Counted from the stretch's first letter, positions 42,828 to 52,506 are shown. The stretch: DNA of 64,000 nt from Paraburkholderia sp. D15 (GCF_029910215.1 NZ_CP110395.1:3720001-3784000); one strand, 5' to 3'. The notes: generated by a model not told the origin, from the sequence alone. A program made the numbers and translations.

Positions 42828-44951
42828 TTAGTGAGTGAGCGTGGACAACGGCTGGCCCGAGCCGAACACCGTCTGCAACTCGGCTTCGGTAACGATGCGG
42901 GTCCACAGGGCGAGATCGCTGAACGCCTGCACATCCGGCGGCGTCGCCGCGCACTTGCCGACGGTGTACGGCGGCGTGTCGTTACACGCATTCATGTAGT
43001 AGCGGCCGGTGCCGTCCTCGTTCAGGCCGAACACGCCGAGACCGGGCAGCTTCGCGATGTTCACGCTCAGCGTCTGGGCCTGCACCTTCTGCTCACCCAG
43101 CACCGGATCGAACACGTACGCGTTGATCTGCCTGGCCGACGTATCGATGGCGAGCGCGAGATAGGTCCACTTGTTCGCGCTGACGTTCAGGCTGTTGATG
43201 TCGTTGCGCGTGCTGCCGTCGCCGAGATTGAAGCGGATGTTGCAGCTCGTCCCCGAGCCCGGGAACAGGCCGATCGCGATACCCGCGTTGCCGCCCGAGT
43301 AGTAGTTCTTGTTCGAGAAGATCGGCGTGCCGTTGCCGGTCAGATTCGCGCACGACGTGTAGAACCAGAAGCCGATCGTGAACTGCGCATGCGCCGTCAC
43401 GTCGTTGGTCTGGGTCAGCTTGTAGCCGTCGTAGCCGTTGCTGTCGACGGTATGCGTGTCGATCTGCAAGCCCTTGCCGCCGAACGGGTCGGCGAACAGC
43501 GAGCCGCCGTCGGCATCCGCGGCCCACGGGCCCATCGTGCTGGCGTTCAGGCGGTCGACGGGCGGCAATGCGCCGAACGGGTAGTAGCTGCTCAGGCCGT
43601 TGGTCAGCGTGGTCGCGAGCGGCGGCGGGGGCGGCGGAGGCGGCGGCGGTTGCACGTAGACCACCTGCGTGATCGTCGCGAGCGGCGCATTGCCGGCCAC
43701 CACGGTGTAGTTGAACGGATAGACGCCGGTGGCCGACAAGCCCAGCTGGCTGTCGGTGTAGGTCGCGGTGCCGGCGGGCAGGCTGGCGACCACCGTGCCG
43801 TTGCGCAGCACGCTGATCGCACCCGTTGCCGGCGCGGTCCACTTGAGCACGAGGCTGGCGTTGTCGCTGCCCGTCGTGCCGAGCAGTTGCGAAACCGGCG
43901 TCGCGCCGATCAGCTGGCCGCCGTCGAGCGCATAGTTCGCCGGGGCCGGCAGCGCGTTCTGATACGCGAGCAGCGTCGGCGTGATGTCGGCGATGCTCGC
44001 GCGCGTGTAGAGCGCGGCCATCGTCGTGGGCGCGGTGGTGTTGCCCAGACGCGCGTTCGGCGCCTGGTTCAGGCCGATGAAGCTGGTCGATTCGAGCGGC
44101 AGCGGCAAACCGTCGGTGCCGCCCGCCGCGTTCAGGCCGTGGCTGGTGGTCACCACGACGAGCCAGTTCTCGTTGCTGCGTTTGGCGGTTTCGGCCACCA
44201 GCGTCCCGAGCGCGCCGTCGAGCTGCGTCAGCGTGCTCGCATAGTTCGACGACGACAGGCCGGCGTTGAGCGCCGCGTCCTGCGCTGAATGATATTGCGC
44301 GACGACCAGCGCGTAGCCGTTGTCGATCATGCTCACACCGTTCTGCGTGACGCATGCATCGACGGACGCGCAGTTCACCAGCGTGTTCAGGTTGCCGGCG
44401 TTCTGGTCCGGCGTCAGCAATGCGGCGAGACCGGTCGAATCGACGGCCGCGCCCATCGTGCCGAAGCCCGCCGTCTTCAGCATCTGGAAGACGGTGGGAC
44501 TGTGCGATGCCTGATTCGGCGCGTCCGAGTTGATCTGGTGACGGTCGGCCCACGTGCCGGTGAGGATGCTGGCCCAGCCCGGCGTGTCGAGATTCGGCTG
44601 CTGCGCGAGCGTGCCGTTGACGCCGCCGCTGTACGCGGGCGCAACGGTGAGCTTCGCCAGATTCGGCAAGGTGCCGGCCGCGATGCCCGCGTTCAGCGCG
44701 CTGTACGTCACGCCGTCCAGTTCGACCAGCAGCATCTTCTTCGCGGCGGGGCCGGTGGGCGTGCCGGTCGACGTGTCGGCCGCGCCGTTGCCCGGCGTGC
44801 TGCCCGAGGTGTTGCCCGCGCTGGTGCCGGTGCCCGTGCTGCCGTCAGCCGATTGCGATACGCCGCCGCAACCGCTCAAGCTCGCCGTGGCGCCGAGCGC
44901 GCCGACGAGCGCCAATGCGCATGCCATTTGCACGACGGTATGCCGTCTCAT
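42828..44951 (-). CDS. Alkaline-phosphatase-superfamily lipoprotein with C-terminal LamG domain
   Basis: A 707-residue lipoprotein: signal with lipobox ending LSGCGG, a Ser/Gly/Thr-rich linker, then a type I phosphodiesterase/nucleotide pyrophosphatase-like domain (MLLVELDGVTYSALNAG, NLDTPGWASILTGTWADRHQ, VVVTTSHGLNAAGG) in which Asp, Thr and His residues match metal and nucleophile positions. A short fibronectin-like segment follows (SLVLKWTAPATGAISVLRNG), then ten consecutive Pro residues and a LamG/concanavalin-like domain (QFTIGFWFYTSC, NKWTYLALAID). Probably an outer-membrane or periplasmic phosphoesterase that binds a glycan. It starts the unit leading to phospholipase C. Confidence 0.82.
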   Translation of the reverse strand: MRRHTVVQMACALALVGALGATASLSGCGGVSQSADGSTGTGTSAGNTSGSTPGNGAADTSTGTPTGPAAKKMLLVELDGVTYSALNAGIAAGTLPNLAKLTVAPAYSGGVNGTLAQQPNLDTPGWASILTGTWADRHQINSDAPNQASHSPTVFQMLKTAGFGTMGAAVDSTGLAALLTPDQNAGNLNTLVNCASVDACVTQNGVSMIDNGYALVVAQYHSAQDAALNAGLSSSNYASTLTQLDGALGTLVAETAKRSNENWLVVVTTSHGLNAAGGTDGLPLPLESTSFIGLNQAPNARLGNTTAPTTMAALYTRASIADITPTLLAYQNALPAPANYALDGGQLIGATPVSQLLGTTGSDNASLVLKWTAPATGAISVLRNGTVVASLPAGTATYTDSQLGLSATGVYPFNYTVVAGNAPLATITQVVYVQPPPPPPPPPPLATTLTNGLSSYYPFGALPPVDRLNASTMGPWAADADGGSLFADPFGGKGLQIDTHTVDSNGYDGYKLTQTNDVTAHAQFTIGFWFYTSCANLTGNGTPIFSNKNYYSGGNAGIAIGLFPGSGTSCNIRFNLGDGSTRNDINSLNVSANKWTYLALAIDTSARQINAYVFDPVLGEQKVQAQTLSVNIAKLPGLGVFGLNEDGTGRYYMNACNDTPPYTVGKCAATPPDVQAFSDLALWTRIVTEAELQTVFGSGQPLSTLTH

Positions 44952-45079
44952 GTTGTCCCCTTCGATGCCGATACGCGCCGGACCATCCGGCGAATCGATG
45001 CAACGATAGGGAGTGCGGGCGACGCGGGTATGTCGTTCTGCGCAAGCTGGCCGATACCGGCATCAGCGGATTTTTGGGG

Positions 45080-45961
45080 TCAAAGGGAAGGCTCGGGCGA
45101 GGCCGGCACCTCGACGTTAGCCATGAACGACGTGATCAGCCGCGAACCGGCGCGCGCCTGCAGGTGATACAGATATTCCTGCAGGATCGGCGCGTCGGAC
45201 TCCAGGGGCAGTTGCCGCAGATCCGGATGCGCGGGCGCTTCGCCCACCGGCATCAGCGTGCAGCCCATGTTGTGACGGATCGCTTCGTAGATCGCCTCGC
45301 GGCTGCCGATCTCGATCAGCGACGCCGGCTCCACGCCGATGCGCTTGAGCGCGGTCTCGGTGGCCTCGCGCGTGCGCGAACCGGTTTCGCGCAGCAGCAG
45401 CGTGTGCGCGGCGACATCGGCGAGTCGCACCACCTTCTGCGCGGCCAGCGGATGCCGGCAATGCGCGACGACCACCAGCGGATCGTCGGCGATCGTCACG
45501 CGTGCGAAGCGCGGATCGTCGACCCGTTGCGACGACACCGCGAGGTCGACGCGGAAATCGAGCAATGCGTCGAGTATCTGCTGCGAGTTGCCGATCTCCA
45601 GGTGAATCTTCACGGCCGGGTACTGCCGATGAAACGCGGCGATGGCCGGCAGGATGTAATACGGTCCCGTCGCGCCGACCCGCAGATTCCCCGCCGCGAG
45701 TTCGCGTTCGTTGCGCAGCGTGAAGTCGATATCGCTTTCGGTCTGCTGCATGCGGTCGATCAGCGGCATCAGCGCGGCGCCCGCATCGGTCAGGTCGAAG
45801 CGGCTGCCGCGCCGGTGGAACAGTTCGACGCCATACTGTTTTTCGAGTTGCTGGATGCGCGCGGTGATGGTCGGCTGGCTGACTTCGAGGCGCTTCGCGG
45901 CGGCGGTGACGCTGCCTTGCCGGACGGTTTCGTAAAAGGCGACCAGGAGCGGTGCGAGCAT
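45080..45961 (-). CDS. LysR-family transcriptional regulator
   Basis: A 293-residue regulator with the N-terminal winged helix (FYETVRQGSVTAAAKRLEVS, then QPTITARIQQLEKQYGVELF) and a periplasmic-binding-protein-like effector domain from about residue 90 (LRVGATGPYYILPAIAAFHR). The N-terminus is short, with only eight residues before the first helix. It lies downstream of MarR on the same strand, 157 bases apart, and upstream of the phosphatase gene by 128 bases. Targets cannot be told from sequence. Confidence 0.9.
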   Translation of the reverse strand: MLAPLLVAFYETVRQGSVTAAAKRLEVSQPTITARIQQLEKQYGVELFHRRGSRFDLTDAGAALMPLIDRMQQTESDIDFTLRNERELAAGNLRVGATGPYYILPAIAAFHRQYPAVKIHLEIGNSQQILDALLDFRVDLAVSSQRVDDPRFARVTIADDPLVVVAHCRHPLAAQKVVRLADVAAHTLLLRETGSRTREATETALKRIGVEPASLIEIGSREAIYEAIRHNMGCTLMPVGEAPAHPDLRQLPLESDAPILQEYLYHLQARAGSRLITSFMANVEVPASPEPSL

Positions 45962-46118
45962 GGAAGTCCGGAAGGAAAACTTCCAATTTATTACCGCTGC
46001 GTGGCAGTTTCGTTACAGGACGCTTTTGTTTCCGTTGTTTAGACCGGAGACAACGCTGGCATGCCGCGTAGGGGCGACGCCCGCCAGGCGCTCTCGCCAC
46101 CGCCGCGCGCGTCGCGCA

Positions 46119-46565
46119 TCAACGGTCCACCAGCCGGCTCAGATTGCCGCGCACCCGTTGCAGCAACGCGATCAACTGCTTTGCCTCGGCGTCGCTGAAA
46201 CCCTCCAGCGCTTCGAGCGCAACTTCGTCGCCGACCTTGCGGGCCTTGCCGAGCGTGCGCTCGGCCTTCGGTGTCATGCCGACCTGGCGCTCGCGGCGGT
46301 CCTGCGGATTGGCGGTGCGTTCGATCCAGCCGCCCTCCTCCATGCGGTCGAGCAAACGGCCCGCCGAAATCGGCGCGACTTCCAGCAGGTCCGCGAGCCG
46401 CGCCTGGTTGATGTCGCCGTAGTGCGCGAGATAGGCAAGCACACGGCACTGCGCGCGCGTCAGATCCACCGAGGACTTCGCGAGGTCGTCGAAGCGTTTG
46501 CCGGTCAGACGGCCGACGTCGGAAATCAGAAAGCCGAAGCGCTCATCGAGTTGGGTTTTCTTCAT
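46119..46565 (-). CDS. MarR-family transcriptional regulator
   Basis: A 148-residue winged-helix repressor: DLTRAQCRVLAYLAHYGDIN, the recognition helix QARLADLLEVAPISAGRLLD, and the wing RTANPQDRRERQVGMTPKAE. MarR proteins usually respond to aromatic or toxic compounds. It is divergent from a DHA2 efflux pump, with an imperfect 20-bp palindrome between them, so it very probably represses the pump and itself. Confidence 0.92.
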   Translation of the reverse strand: MKKTQLDERFGFLISDVGRLTGKRFDDLAKSSVDLTRAQCRVLAYLAHYGDINQARLADLLEVAPISAGRLLDRMEEGGWIERTANPQDRRERQVGMTPKAERTLGKARKVGDEVALEALEGFSDAEAKQLIALLQRVRGNLSRLVDR

Positions 46566-46659
46566 GCGCGGATTATACGAAGCCGCCGTGCGTTCGGGGA
46601 TCGCGGCGGCTTATTCAGGCTCCGCATAATTCCCGATGGCGGTCCGTCGTTCAGCCGAT

Positions 46660-46679
46660 ATACTAAGCATGCTTATTAT
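46660..46679. promoter_or_regulatory. Probable MarR operator
   Basis: ATACTAAGCATGCTTATTAT: a perfect 12-bp palindrome TAAGCATGCTTA extended by matching ATA/TAT ends. It lies between the divergent marR-like gene and the efflux pump, 22 bases before the pump's start codon, the usual form and place of a MarR site. Confidence 0.7.
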
Positions 46680-46700
46680 TTCGGCCAACCCCACGCACTC

Positions 46701-48239
46701 ATGTCTTCCGACTCTTCGCCCGCGAGCGGCGCCGCGCCGCTCAACCGGCCGATGATCACACTCTCGATCATGCTGGCGACGCTGATCCAGACGCTCGACA
46801 GCACCATCGCCAACGTCGCGCTGCCGCATATGCAAGGCACGCTGTCGGCCTCGCAGGACGAGATCACCTGGGTGCTGACCTCGTACATCGTCGCCGCCGC
46901 GATCGCCACGCCGCTCACCGGCTGGCTGTCCGACCGGCTGAGCGTGAAGCGGCTGCTGATCGTCGCGATCGGCGGTTTCACGGTGTCGTCGGCGCTGTGC
47001 GGGCTGTCGGAGACGCTTACGCAGATCGTCGCATCGCGGCTGTTGCAGGGGATTTTCGGGGCGTCGCTGGTGCCGCTGTCGCAGTCCATCCTGCTCGACA
47101 TCAACCCGCGCGAGAAGCAGGGCCAGGCGATGGCCGTGTGGGGCATGGGCGTGATGGTCGGGCCGATTCTCGGACCGACGCTCGGCGGCTGGCTCACCGA
47201 CAGCTACAACTGGCGCTGGGTGTTCTTCATCAACGTGCCGATCGGCGCGTTCGCGCTGTTCGGCGTGGCGACCTTTCTGCCCACCCGCGAGCCTAAGCAC
47301 GACGCGAAATTCGACGCGTTCGGCTTCGCCACGCTCGGTCTCGCGATCGGCGCGTTGCAGGCCATGCTCGATCGCGGCGAACAGCTCGACTGGTTCGGCT
47401 CGCACGAGATCGTCGCCGAGGCGTTGATCGCGGCGATCGCATTCGCGTTCTTTCTCGTGCACACGGCGACGGTCGGCAAGACGTCGTTCTTCAAATACGA
47501 GTTGCTGAAGGATCCGAACTTCGCCACCGGCACGTTCTTCATCTTCGTGATCGGCGCGGTGATGTACGCGACCCGCGCGCTGCTCCCACCGATGCTGCAG
47601 AACCTGATGAACTATCCGGTCGCCACCACCGGCCTCGTCACCGCGCCGAGCGGCGCGGGCACGATGGTCGCGATGCTGTTCGCCGGCCGCCTGCTGAAGC
47701 GGATCGACGCGCGGCTATTGCTGCTGGCCGGCTTCCTGATCTCGGCGTTCGCGCTGTGGCAGATGATGCATTACACGATCGTGCTGTCGGCCTCGGACAT
47801 CGTCTGGCCGGGTGTGATTCAGGGCTTCGGGCTCGGTCTCGTGTTCGTGCCGCTGAGCGCGCTGACCTTCTCGACGCTCACGCCCGCGTTGCGCGCGGAC
47901 GGCACCGCCACGTACAGCCTGATGCGCAATATCGGCAGCAGTATCGGCATTTCGATCGTGCAGACGCTGATGACGCGTAATACCCAGGTCTCGCACGCCG
48001 ACCTCGCGGCCAACATCACGCCGTTCAATCCGGCGCTGCAGCCGATGCTGGCGAACGGTTCGATCGCCGACATGGCGGCGCTGAACGTGTCGATCACGCA
48101 GCAGGCGTCGATGATCGCGTATCTGAACGACTTCAAGCTGATGTTCATGGCGACGCTGCTGGTGATTCCGTTGCTGTTGCTGATCCGTCCCGCGCACAAG
48201 GCGCCGGACGCGTCGGTCGCGCATGCGGCGATGGACTGA
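46701..48239 (+). CDS. DHA2-family drug efflux transporter (EmrB/QacA-like)
   Basis: A 512-residue, 14-helix transporter. Family motifs are LDSTIANVALPHMQG (motif D1), the loop GWLSDRLSVKRLL and GPILGPTLGGWLTDSYNWRW (motif C). It uses the proton gradient to export drugs or other toxic compounds. Start chosen at MSSDSSPASG, right after the MarR palindrome; a longer upstream frame overlaps the regulator and is not credible. No membrane-fusion (EmrA) gene is adjacent. An old-yellow-enzyme-type reductase follows on the same strand. Confidence 0.92.
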   Translation: MSSDSSPASGAAPLNRPMITLSIMLATLIQTLDSTIANVALPHMQGTLSASQDEITWVLTSYIVAAAIATPLTGWLSDRLSVKRLLIVAIGGFTVSSALCGLSETLTQIVASRLLQGIFGASLVPLSQSILLDINPREKQGQAMAVWGMGVMVGPILGPTLGGWLTDSYNWRWVFFINVPIGAFALFGVATFLPTREPKHDAKFDAFGFATLGLAIGALQAMLDRGEQLDWFGSHEIVAEALIAAIAFAFFLVHTATVGKTSFFKYELLKDPNFATGTFFIFVIGAVMYATRALLPPMLQNLMNYPVATTGLVTAPSGAGTMVAMLFAGRLLKRIDARLLLLAGFLISAFALWQMMHYTIVLSASDIVWPGVIQGFGLGLVFVPLSALTFSTLTPALRADGTATYSLMRNIGSSIGISIVQTLMTRNTQVSHADLAANITPFNPALQPMLANGSIADMAALNVSITQQASMIAYLNDFKLMFMATLLVIPLLLLIRPAHKAPDASVAHAAMD

Positions 48240-48386
48240 GGCGATGGACTGATGCAGCCGGCCCAATGACCCCGGACCGGCATGCCCGAATAACTACGTA
48301 GTCTGGACAGACGATGTGCGGCGCGGCAGCGACTCCAAGAATGAGACGGTCGCGTTTCATCCACGTCATCGCCATCGTCACCGTCC

Positions 48387-49610
48387 ATGAGCGCCGCCTC
48401 GAGTCCGTTCAGCCCGCTTCGTGTCGGGCCCATCACGCTTCGCAACCGCCTGATCAAGTCGGCCACCAACGAAGGCATGACGCCCGGCGGCGTGCCGTCG
48501 CGGCTGCTCGTCGATCTGCACGCGCGCGTCGCGGCGGGCGGCGCGGCGATGACCACGGTCGCGTATTGCGCGGTCAGCGCCGACGGCCGCACCTTCGTCG
48601 ATCAGGCGCAGCTTCGGCCCGCGACGCTCGCGCCGTTCCGGGCCTTGACCGACGCCGTGCATCGGCACGGCGCGGCGGCTTGCGCACAGATCACGCACGG
48701 CGGCTGCTTCACCTTCCTGCCGGAGCTGTCGACACGCCGGCCGCTCAGCGCGTCGGGCGGCTTCAACAAGGTCGGCATGATGAGCGGCCGCTTCCTCAAG
48801 CAGGCGATGAGCGAACGCGAGATGGACGCATACGCCCGCCAGTTCGCGCAGGCGGCCCGCGTCGCGCGCGAGGCGGGCTTCGACGCCGTCGAGATTCACA
48901 TGGGCCACGGCTATCTGCTGAGCCAGTTCCTGTCGCCGCTCTATAACCATCGACGTGACGCGTACGGCGGGTCGGCCGAGGACCGCGCGCGGTTTCCACG
49001 CCAGGTCTTGCGGGCCGTGCTCGACGCGGTCGGCCGCCACATGGCGGTGCTATGCAAGATCGGGGTGACCGAAGGCGTCAAGGGCGGCAGCACCGCCGAC
49101 GACGCCGCGACGATCGCGCGTCTGCTCGAAGCGGACGGCGCGCACATGCTGGTACTGAGCGGCGGAATGAACGTCGAGTCGGTCTGGCAACTGTTCGGCG
49201 GTCCGATGCCGGCCGAGGCGCGCGCCAACGTGTCCAACCCGATCGTGCGATGCGCGATGTCGTTGCAGAAATTGACCGAGCCGAAGTTCGACGGCTTCAG
49301 GGAGATGTATTTGCTGGAGCATTCGCGCAAGGTGCGCGAGGCGGTGCGGATGCCGCTGGCCTACCTTGGCGGCGTGCGCTCGCTGGCCAACATCGAACAC
49401 GCTTTGCGCGAAGGATTCGAGGCCGTCGCGATGGCGCGCGCGCTGGTGTTCGATCCGGGTTTCGTCGACCAGTTGCGCTCGCAACCGTCGCGCGCGTCCG
49501 GTTGTACGTCGTGCAATCGGTGCGTGGTGATGATGTACACGCCCGGCGGGACATCGTGCGCGTTGCAGCCACCGAACGACGCGGCGCTGAACCGGATCGC
49601 GGCGGCTTGA
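48387..49610 (+). CDS. Old-yellow-enzyme-type NADH:flavin oxidoreductase with Cys cluster
   Basis: A 407-residue FMN-binding TIM barrel: LRVGPITLRNRLIKSATNEG, the active-site segment QITHGGCFTF, FDAVEIHMGHGYLLSQFLSP, and phosphate-binding LGGVRSLANIEHALREGFEA. The last 45 residues hold CTSCNRCVVMMYTPGGTSC, spaced like the [4Fe-4S] site of 2,4-dienoyl-CoA reductase and trimethylamine dehydrogenase, but without their further domains. It may reduce unsaturated carbonyls. It lies 147 bases after the efflux pump; a 10-bp palindrome ACTACGTAGT at 48293-48302 lies in the gap. Confidence 0.88.
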   Translation: MSAASSPFSPLRVGPITLRNRLIKSATNEGMTPGGVPSRLLVDLHARVAAGGAAMTTVAYCAVSADGRTFVDQAQLRPATLAPFRALTDAVHRHGAAACAQITHGGCFTFLPELSTRRPLSASGGFNKVGMMSGRFLKQAMSEREMDAYARQFAQAARVAREAGFDAVEIHMGHGYLLSQFLSPLYNHRRDAYGGSAEDRARFPRQVLRAVLDAVGRHMAVLCKIGVTEGVKGGSTADDAATIARLLEADGAHMLVLSGGMNVESVWQLFGGPMPAEARANVSNPIVRCAMSLQKLTEPKFDGFREMYLLEHSRKVREAVRMPLAYLGGVRSLANIEHALREGFEAVAMARALVFDPGFVDQLRSQPSRASGCTSCNRCVVMMYTPGGTSCALQPPNDAALNRIAAA

Positions 49611-49681
49611 GTGCGTTGGGGCGGGACTTGCGGGTTCGGGACCGAACGGTTGAACGATTGAACGATTGATCGCCTGGGCAA

Positions 49682-50359
49682 CTAGCCCTCGATCCGCCCG
49701 CGCGTCACCCCAAGCAGACTTGCCATCGCCGCGCGCGCCGCATCCGCATCCCGCTCGCGGATCGCTTCGAACACGGCGGTATGTTCGTCGAGCGACGCGT
49801 TATACACGTCAGCGCGCTTCGCATTCAACCGTAGCTGCGCTTCCAGCGTCCGTTCGATCAACGTGCCCAGCGGTATCAGCAGTTCGTTGCTGCACGCGCT
49901 CAGCACGCTCAGATGGAACGCCAGATCGGCGCGCACCCATTCGTCGACATTGCGCGCCGCCACCATCGCGGCATGCGCTTGCGTCAGCGCGTCAAACGCG
50001 ACGTCGGTATGCGACGCCGCCGCGAGACCCGCCGCGTACGGCTCGATCATCTCGCGCATTTCCTGAAGCTTGAGCGCGAACGTCATCGGCTCGGCGACGC
50101 GCGAATACCAGTCGAGCACGTCGACATCCAGCAGGTTCCACGCTTGCCGCGGCCGTACCCGTGTGCCGACCCGCGGACGCGACTCGATCAGCCCTTTCGA
50201 GGTCAGCGTGCGCAAGGCCTCGCGCAACACCGTGCGACTCACGCCGAAGGTTTCCATCAACTCCGCCTCGCGCGGCAGGATCGATTCGGGCGCGTAGTCG
50301 CCGCGCAGAATCGCGGTCGCCAGCAGGTGGGCGACGCGCCCGTGCAGATCGTGCTGAAT
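49682..50359 (-). CDS. GntR-family (FCD) regulator, probably of the galactonate gene; non-standard start
   Basis: The winged helix begins VIQHDLHGRVAHLLATAILR and continues LPREAELMETFGVSRTVLRE and LIESRPRVGTRVRPR; the FCD ligand domain (EMREMIEPYAAGLAAASH, ADLAFHLSVLSACSNELL) completes the protein. The HTH needs codons from about 50360, yet that frame has no ATG or GTG between the stop at 50426 and a TTG at 50260, which would cut off the first helices. An ATT at 50359, six bases after AGGAG, is the best-placed start. Divergent from galactonate dehydratase with a palindrome between, as for DgoR. Confidence 0.8.
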   Translation of the reverse strand: MQHDLHGRVAHLLATAILRGDYAPESILPREAELMETFGVSRTVLREALRTLTSKGLIESRPRVGTRVRPRQAWNLLDVDVLDWYSRVAEPMTFALKLQEMREMIEPYAAGLAAASHTDVAFDALTQAHAAMVAARNVDEWVRADLAFHLSVLSACSNELLIPLGTLIERTLEAQLRLNAKRADVYNASLDEHTAVFEAIRERDADAARAAMASLLGVTRGRIEG

Positions 50360-50438
50360 AACTTTCTCCTGGCGCCCTCGCGGCGCGCTTGATGTCGGAT
50401 GCCGGCACCGGCCGTCCCCCGACCACTATCTGGCCAAT

Positions 50439-50456
50439 AGTACTATTAATAGTACT
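50439..50456. promoter_or_regulatory. Perfect 18-bp palindrome, probable GntR operator
   Basis: AGTACTATTAATAGTACT reads the same on both strands. It lies between the divergent regulator and galactonate dehydratase, 77 bases before the dehydratase start. A weaker inverted repeat (ACTAT...ATAGT at 50425-50441) overlaps its left side. Confidence 0.75.
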
Positions 50457-50533
50457 TTAAAGGGATTCTGTTGTAGCATGTGAGTCCCCGAAATCGCTCG
50501 CAGGCGCCCCAGCCTTTCAAGGAGACTCGCACC

Positions 50534-51682
50534 ATGAAAATCACCAAGCTCGAAACCTTCATTGTCCCGCCGCGCTGGTGCTTCCTGAAGATCGAGACGG
50601 ACGAAGGCATCGTCGGCTGGGGCGAACCGGTGGTCGAGGGGCGCGCGCATACGGTCGCGGCCGCGGTGGAAGAGCTGTCGGACTATCTGATCGGCAAAGA
50701 CCCGCTGCTGATCGAAGACCACTGGCAGGTCATGTACCGCGCCGGATTCTATCGTGGCGGCCCGATCACCATGAGCGCGATCGCCGGCGTCGACCAGGCG
50801 CTGTGGGATATCAAGGGCAAGCATCACGGCGTGCCGATTCACGCGCTGCTCGGCGGCCAGGTGCGCGACCGGATCAAGGTGTATTCGTGGATCGGCGGCG
50901 ACCGTCCGAGCGACGTCGCCAATAACGCGCGCGCGGTGGTCGAACGCGGCTTCAAGGCGGTCAAGATGAACGGCTCGGAAGAGCTGCAGATCATCGACAC
51001 CTTCGACAAGGTGCAGGGCGTCATCAACAACGTCGCGGCGGTGCGCGAGGCGGTCGGACCGGACATCGGCATCGGCGTGGACTTCCACGGCCGCGTGCAC
51101 AAGCCGATGGCCAAGGTGCTCGCGAAGGAACTCGACCCGTATAAGCTGCTGTTCATCGAGGAGCCGGTGCTGTCGGAGAACGCCGAGGCATTGCGCGATA
51201 TCGTCAACCAGACCAATACGCCGATCGCGCTGGGCGAGCGTCTGTATTCGCGCTGGGACTTCAAGCACATTCTGTCGGGCGGCTACGTCGACATCATCCA
51301 GCCGGACGCATCGCACGCGGGCGGGATCACCGAGTGCCGCAAGATCGCGTCGATGGCCGAGGCCTACGATGTCGCGCTCGCGCTGCACTGCCCGCTCGGT
51401 CCGATCGCGCTGGCCACCTGTCTGCAGATCGACGCGGTGAGCTACAACGCGTTCATCCAGGAACAGAGCCTCGGGATTCACTACAACCAGGGCAACGACC
51501 TGCTCGACTACATCAAGAACCCGGAAGTCTTCAAGTACGAAGACGGCTTCGTGTCGATTCCGCAAGGCCCCGGCCTCGGCATCGAGGTCAACGAGGAGAA
51601 GGTGCGCGAGATGGCCAAGGTCGGTCATCGCTGGCGCAATCCGGTGTGGCGCCATGCGGACGGTAGCGTCGCCGAGTGGTGA
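50534..51682 (+). CDS. dgoD: D-galactonate dehydratase
   Basis: A 382-residue enolase-superfamily enzyme beginning [20 protein letters not shown]. The metal ligands and acid/base residues are visible in [30 protein letters not shown] and [12 protein letters not shown], and the C-terminal His in [12 protein letters not shown] matches galactonate dehydratase. It converts D-galactonate to 2-keto-3-deoxygalactonate. AAGGAG precedes the ATG. No dgoA, dgoK or transporter gene follows in the window. Other sugar-acid dehydratases of the subgroup remain possible. Confidence 0.92.
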   Translation: MKITKLETFIVPPRWCFLKIETDEGIVGWGEPVVEGRAHTVAAAVEELSDYLIGKDPLLIEDHWQVMYRAGFYRGGPITMSAIAGVDQALWDIKGKHHGVPIHALLGGQVRDRIKVYSWIGGDRPSDVANNARAVVERGFKAVKMNGSEELQIIDTFDKVQGVINNVAAVREAVGPDIGIGVDFHGRVHKPMAKVLAKELDPYKLLFIEEPVLSENAEALRDIVNQTNTPIALGERLYSRWDFKHILSGGYVDIIQPDASHAGGITECRKIASMAEAYDVALALHCPLGPIALATCLQIDAVSYNAFIQEQSLGIHYNQGNDLLDYIKNPEVFKYEDGFVSIPQGPGLGIEVNEEKVREMAKVGHRWRNPVWRHADGSVAEW

Positions 51683-51928
51683 GCGTCAGCACAAGGCAGA
51701 CAGCCGGCCGCGCGTTACGGTGACGTCACGCGCGGGCCGTCGCAGTAACGTAACACTCAGGACCAAACGGGCTCGAACAGGCGTTTCGAGCCCTTCGCAT
51801 CGCCACTCTCGCCTACCCGCAAAGCCTTGCCCGGCAAGGCTCTCCGGCCGACTGTTCGGTATCGGACATACACATGGCCCGGTCCTTGCTCAAATGCATG
51901 CAAAACATCACATGCATCGGGGGCAATC

Positions 51929-52231
51929 ATGGGCGAATTCCTTCCTGACTATCTGATCCGCGAACAGGCCGCCGTCGGCGCGCTGGTCATGTTCGGCGTG
52001 CTACGCATTCTCGGCGCGGTGCTTGCATTCGAACGCGGCTGGCGCATCTCGGTGATCGAGAAATGTTTCTTGAGCGCGGCGGTGATTTATTGCCTGCCGC
52101 AGCTGTTCGATCTGCTGACGCATCTTTACGGCTCGCGCACCGCGGGCGCGGAGCTGGAAGGCAAGGCTGCCGGCTGCGCGATCGCGCTGTTCTGCGCGCC
52201 GATTCTCGGGCATCGGCTGGGCCTGGAATAA
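51929..52231 (+). CDS. Small membrane protein of unknown function
   Basis: A 100-residue protein beginning MGEFLPDYLIREQAAVGALV with two or three hydrophobic segments (LVMFGVLRILGAVLAF, CFLSAAVIYCLPQLFDLL, AAGCAIALFCAPILG). GGGGGCA lies before the ATG. It stands alone between dgoD and a terminator; 246 bases upstream contain no gene. No family recognised. Confidence 0.6.
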   Translation: MGEFLPDYLIREQAAVGALVMFGVLRILGAVLAFERGWRISVIEKCFLSAAVIYCLPQLFDLLTHLYGSRTAGAELEGKAAGCAIALFCAPILGHRLGLE

Positions 52232-52339
52232 GCCGCTCACGGGGTTTGCGGGGAGACCATCGAGCGGGCGACATCGACGTCCGCCGTTCAACGGGTAGTA
52301 ACGGATGTGCTGGCCACCGCCAGGCGACCGTGTGTATTG

Positions 52340-52376
52340 CGCCGCACGCATTTGCCGTGCGGCGCTTTTTTATGCG
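52340..52376 (+). terminator. Rho-independent terminator
   Basis: GCGCCGCACG and CGTGCGGCGC form a perfect 10-bp stem with a CATTTGC loop, followed by six T. It ends the transcript of the small membrane protein gene; the minus-strand copD stop lies 130 bases further on. Confidence 0.85.
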
Positions 52377-52506
52377 GCCGATGTGGCGGTTCGGCTCGCG
52401 CGTGTGAAGCGGCCAGCCGGATTGCGCCGATTGTGTCGATTTCGTCGACCAGTGGATGTTGCACGGATGCCGCATCGCGGACGCGTGAAGCGGTCCGCCG
52501 CCCGGC

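Noticed and set aside
49643..49672. Tandem TTGAACGA units after the oxidoreductase gene
   Set aside because: Three short imperfect units, probably simple sequence; no gene or site assigned.
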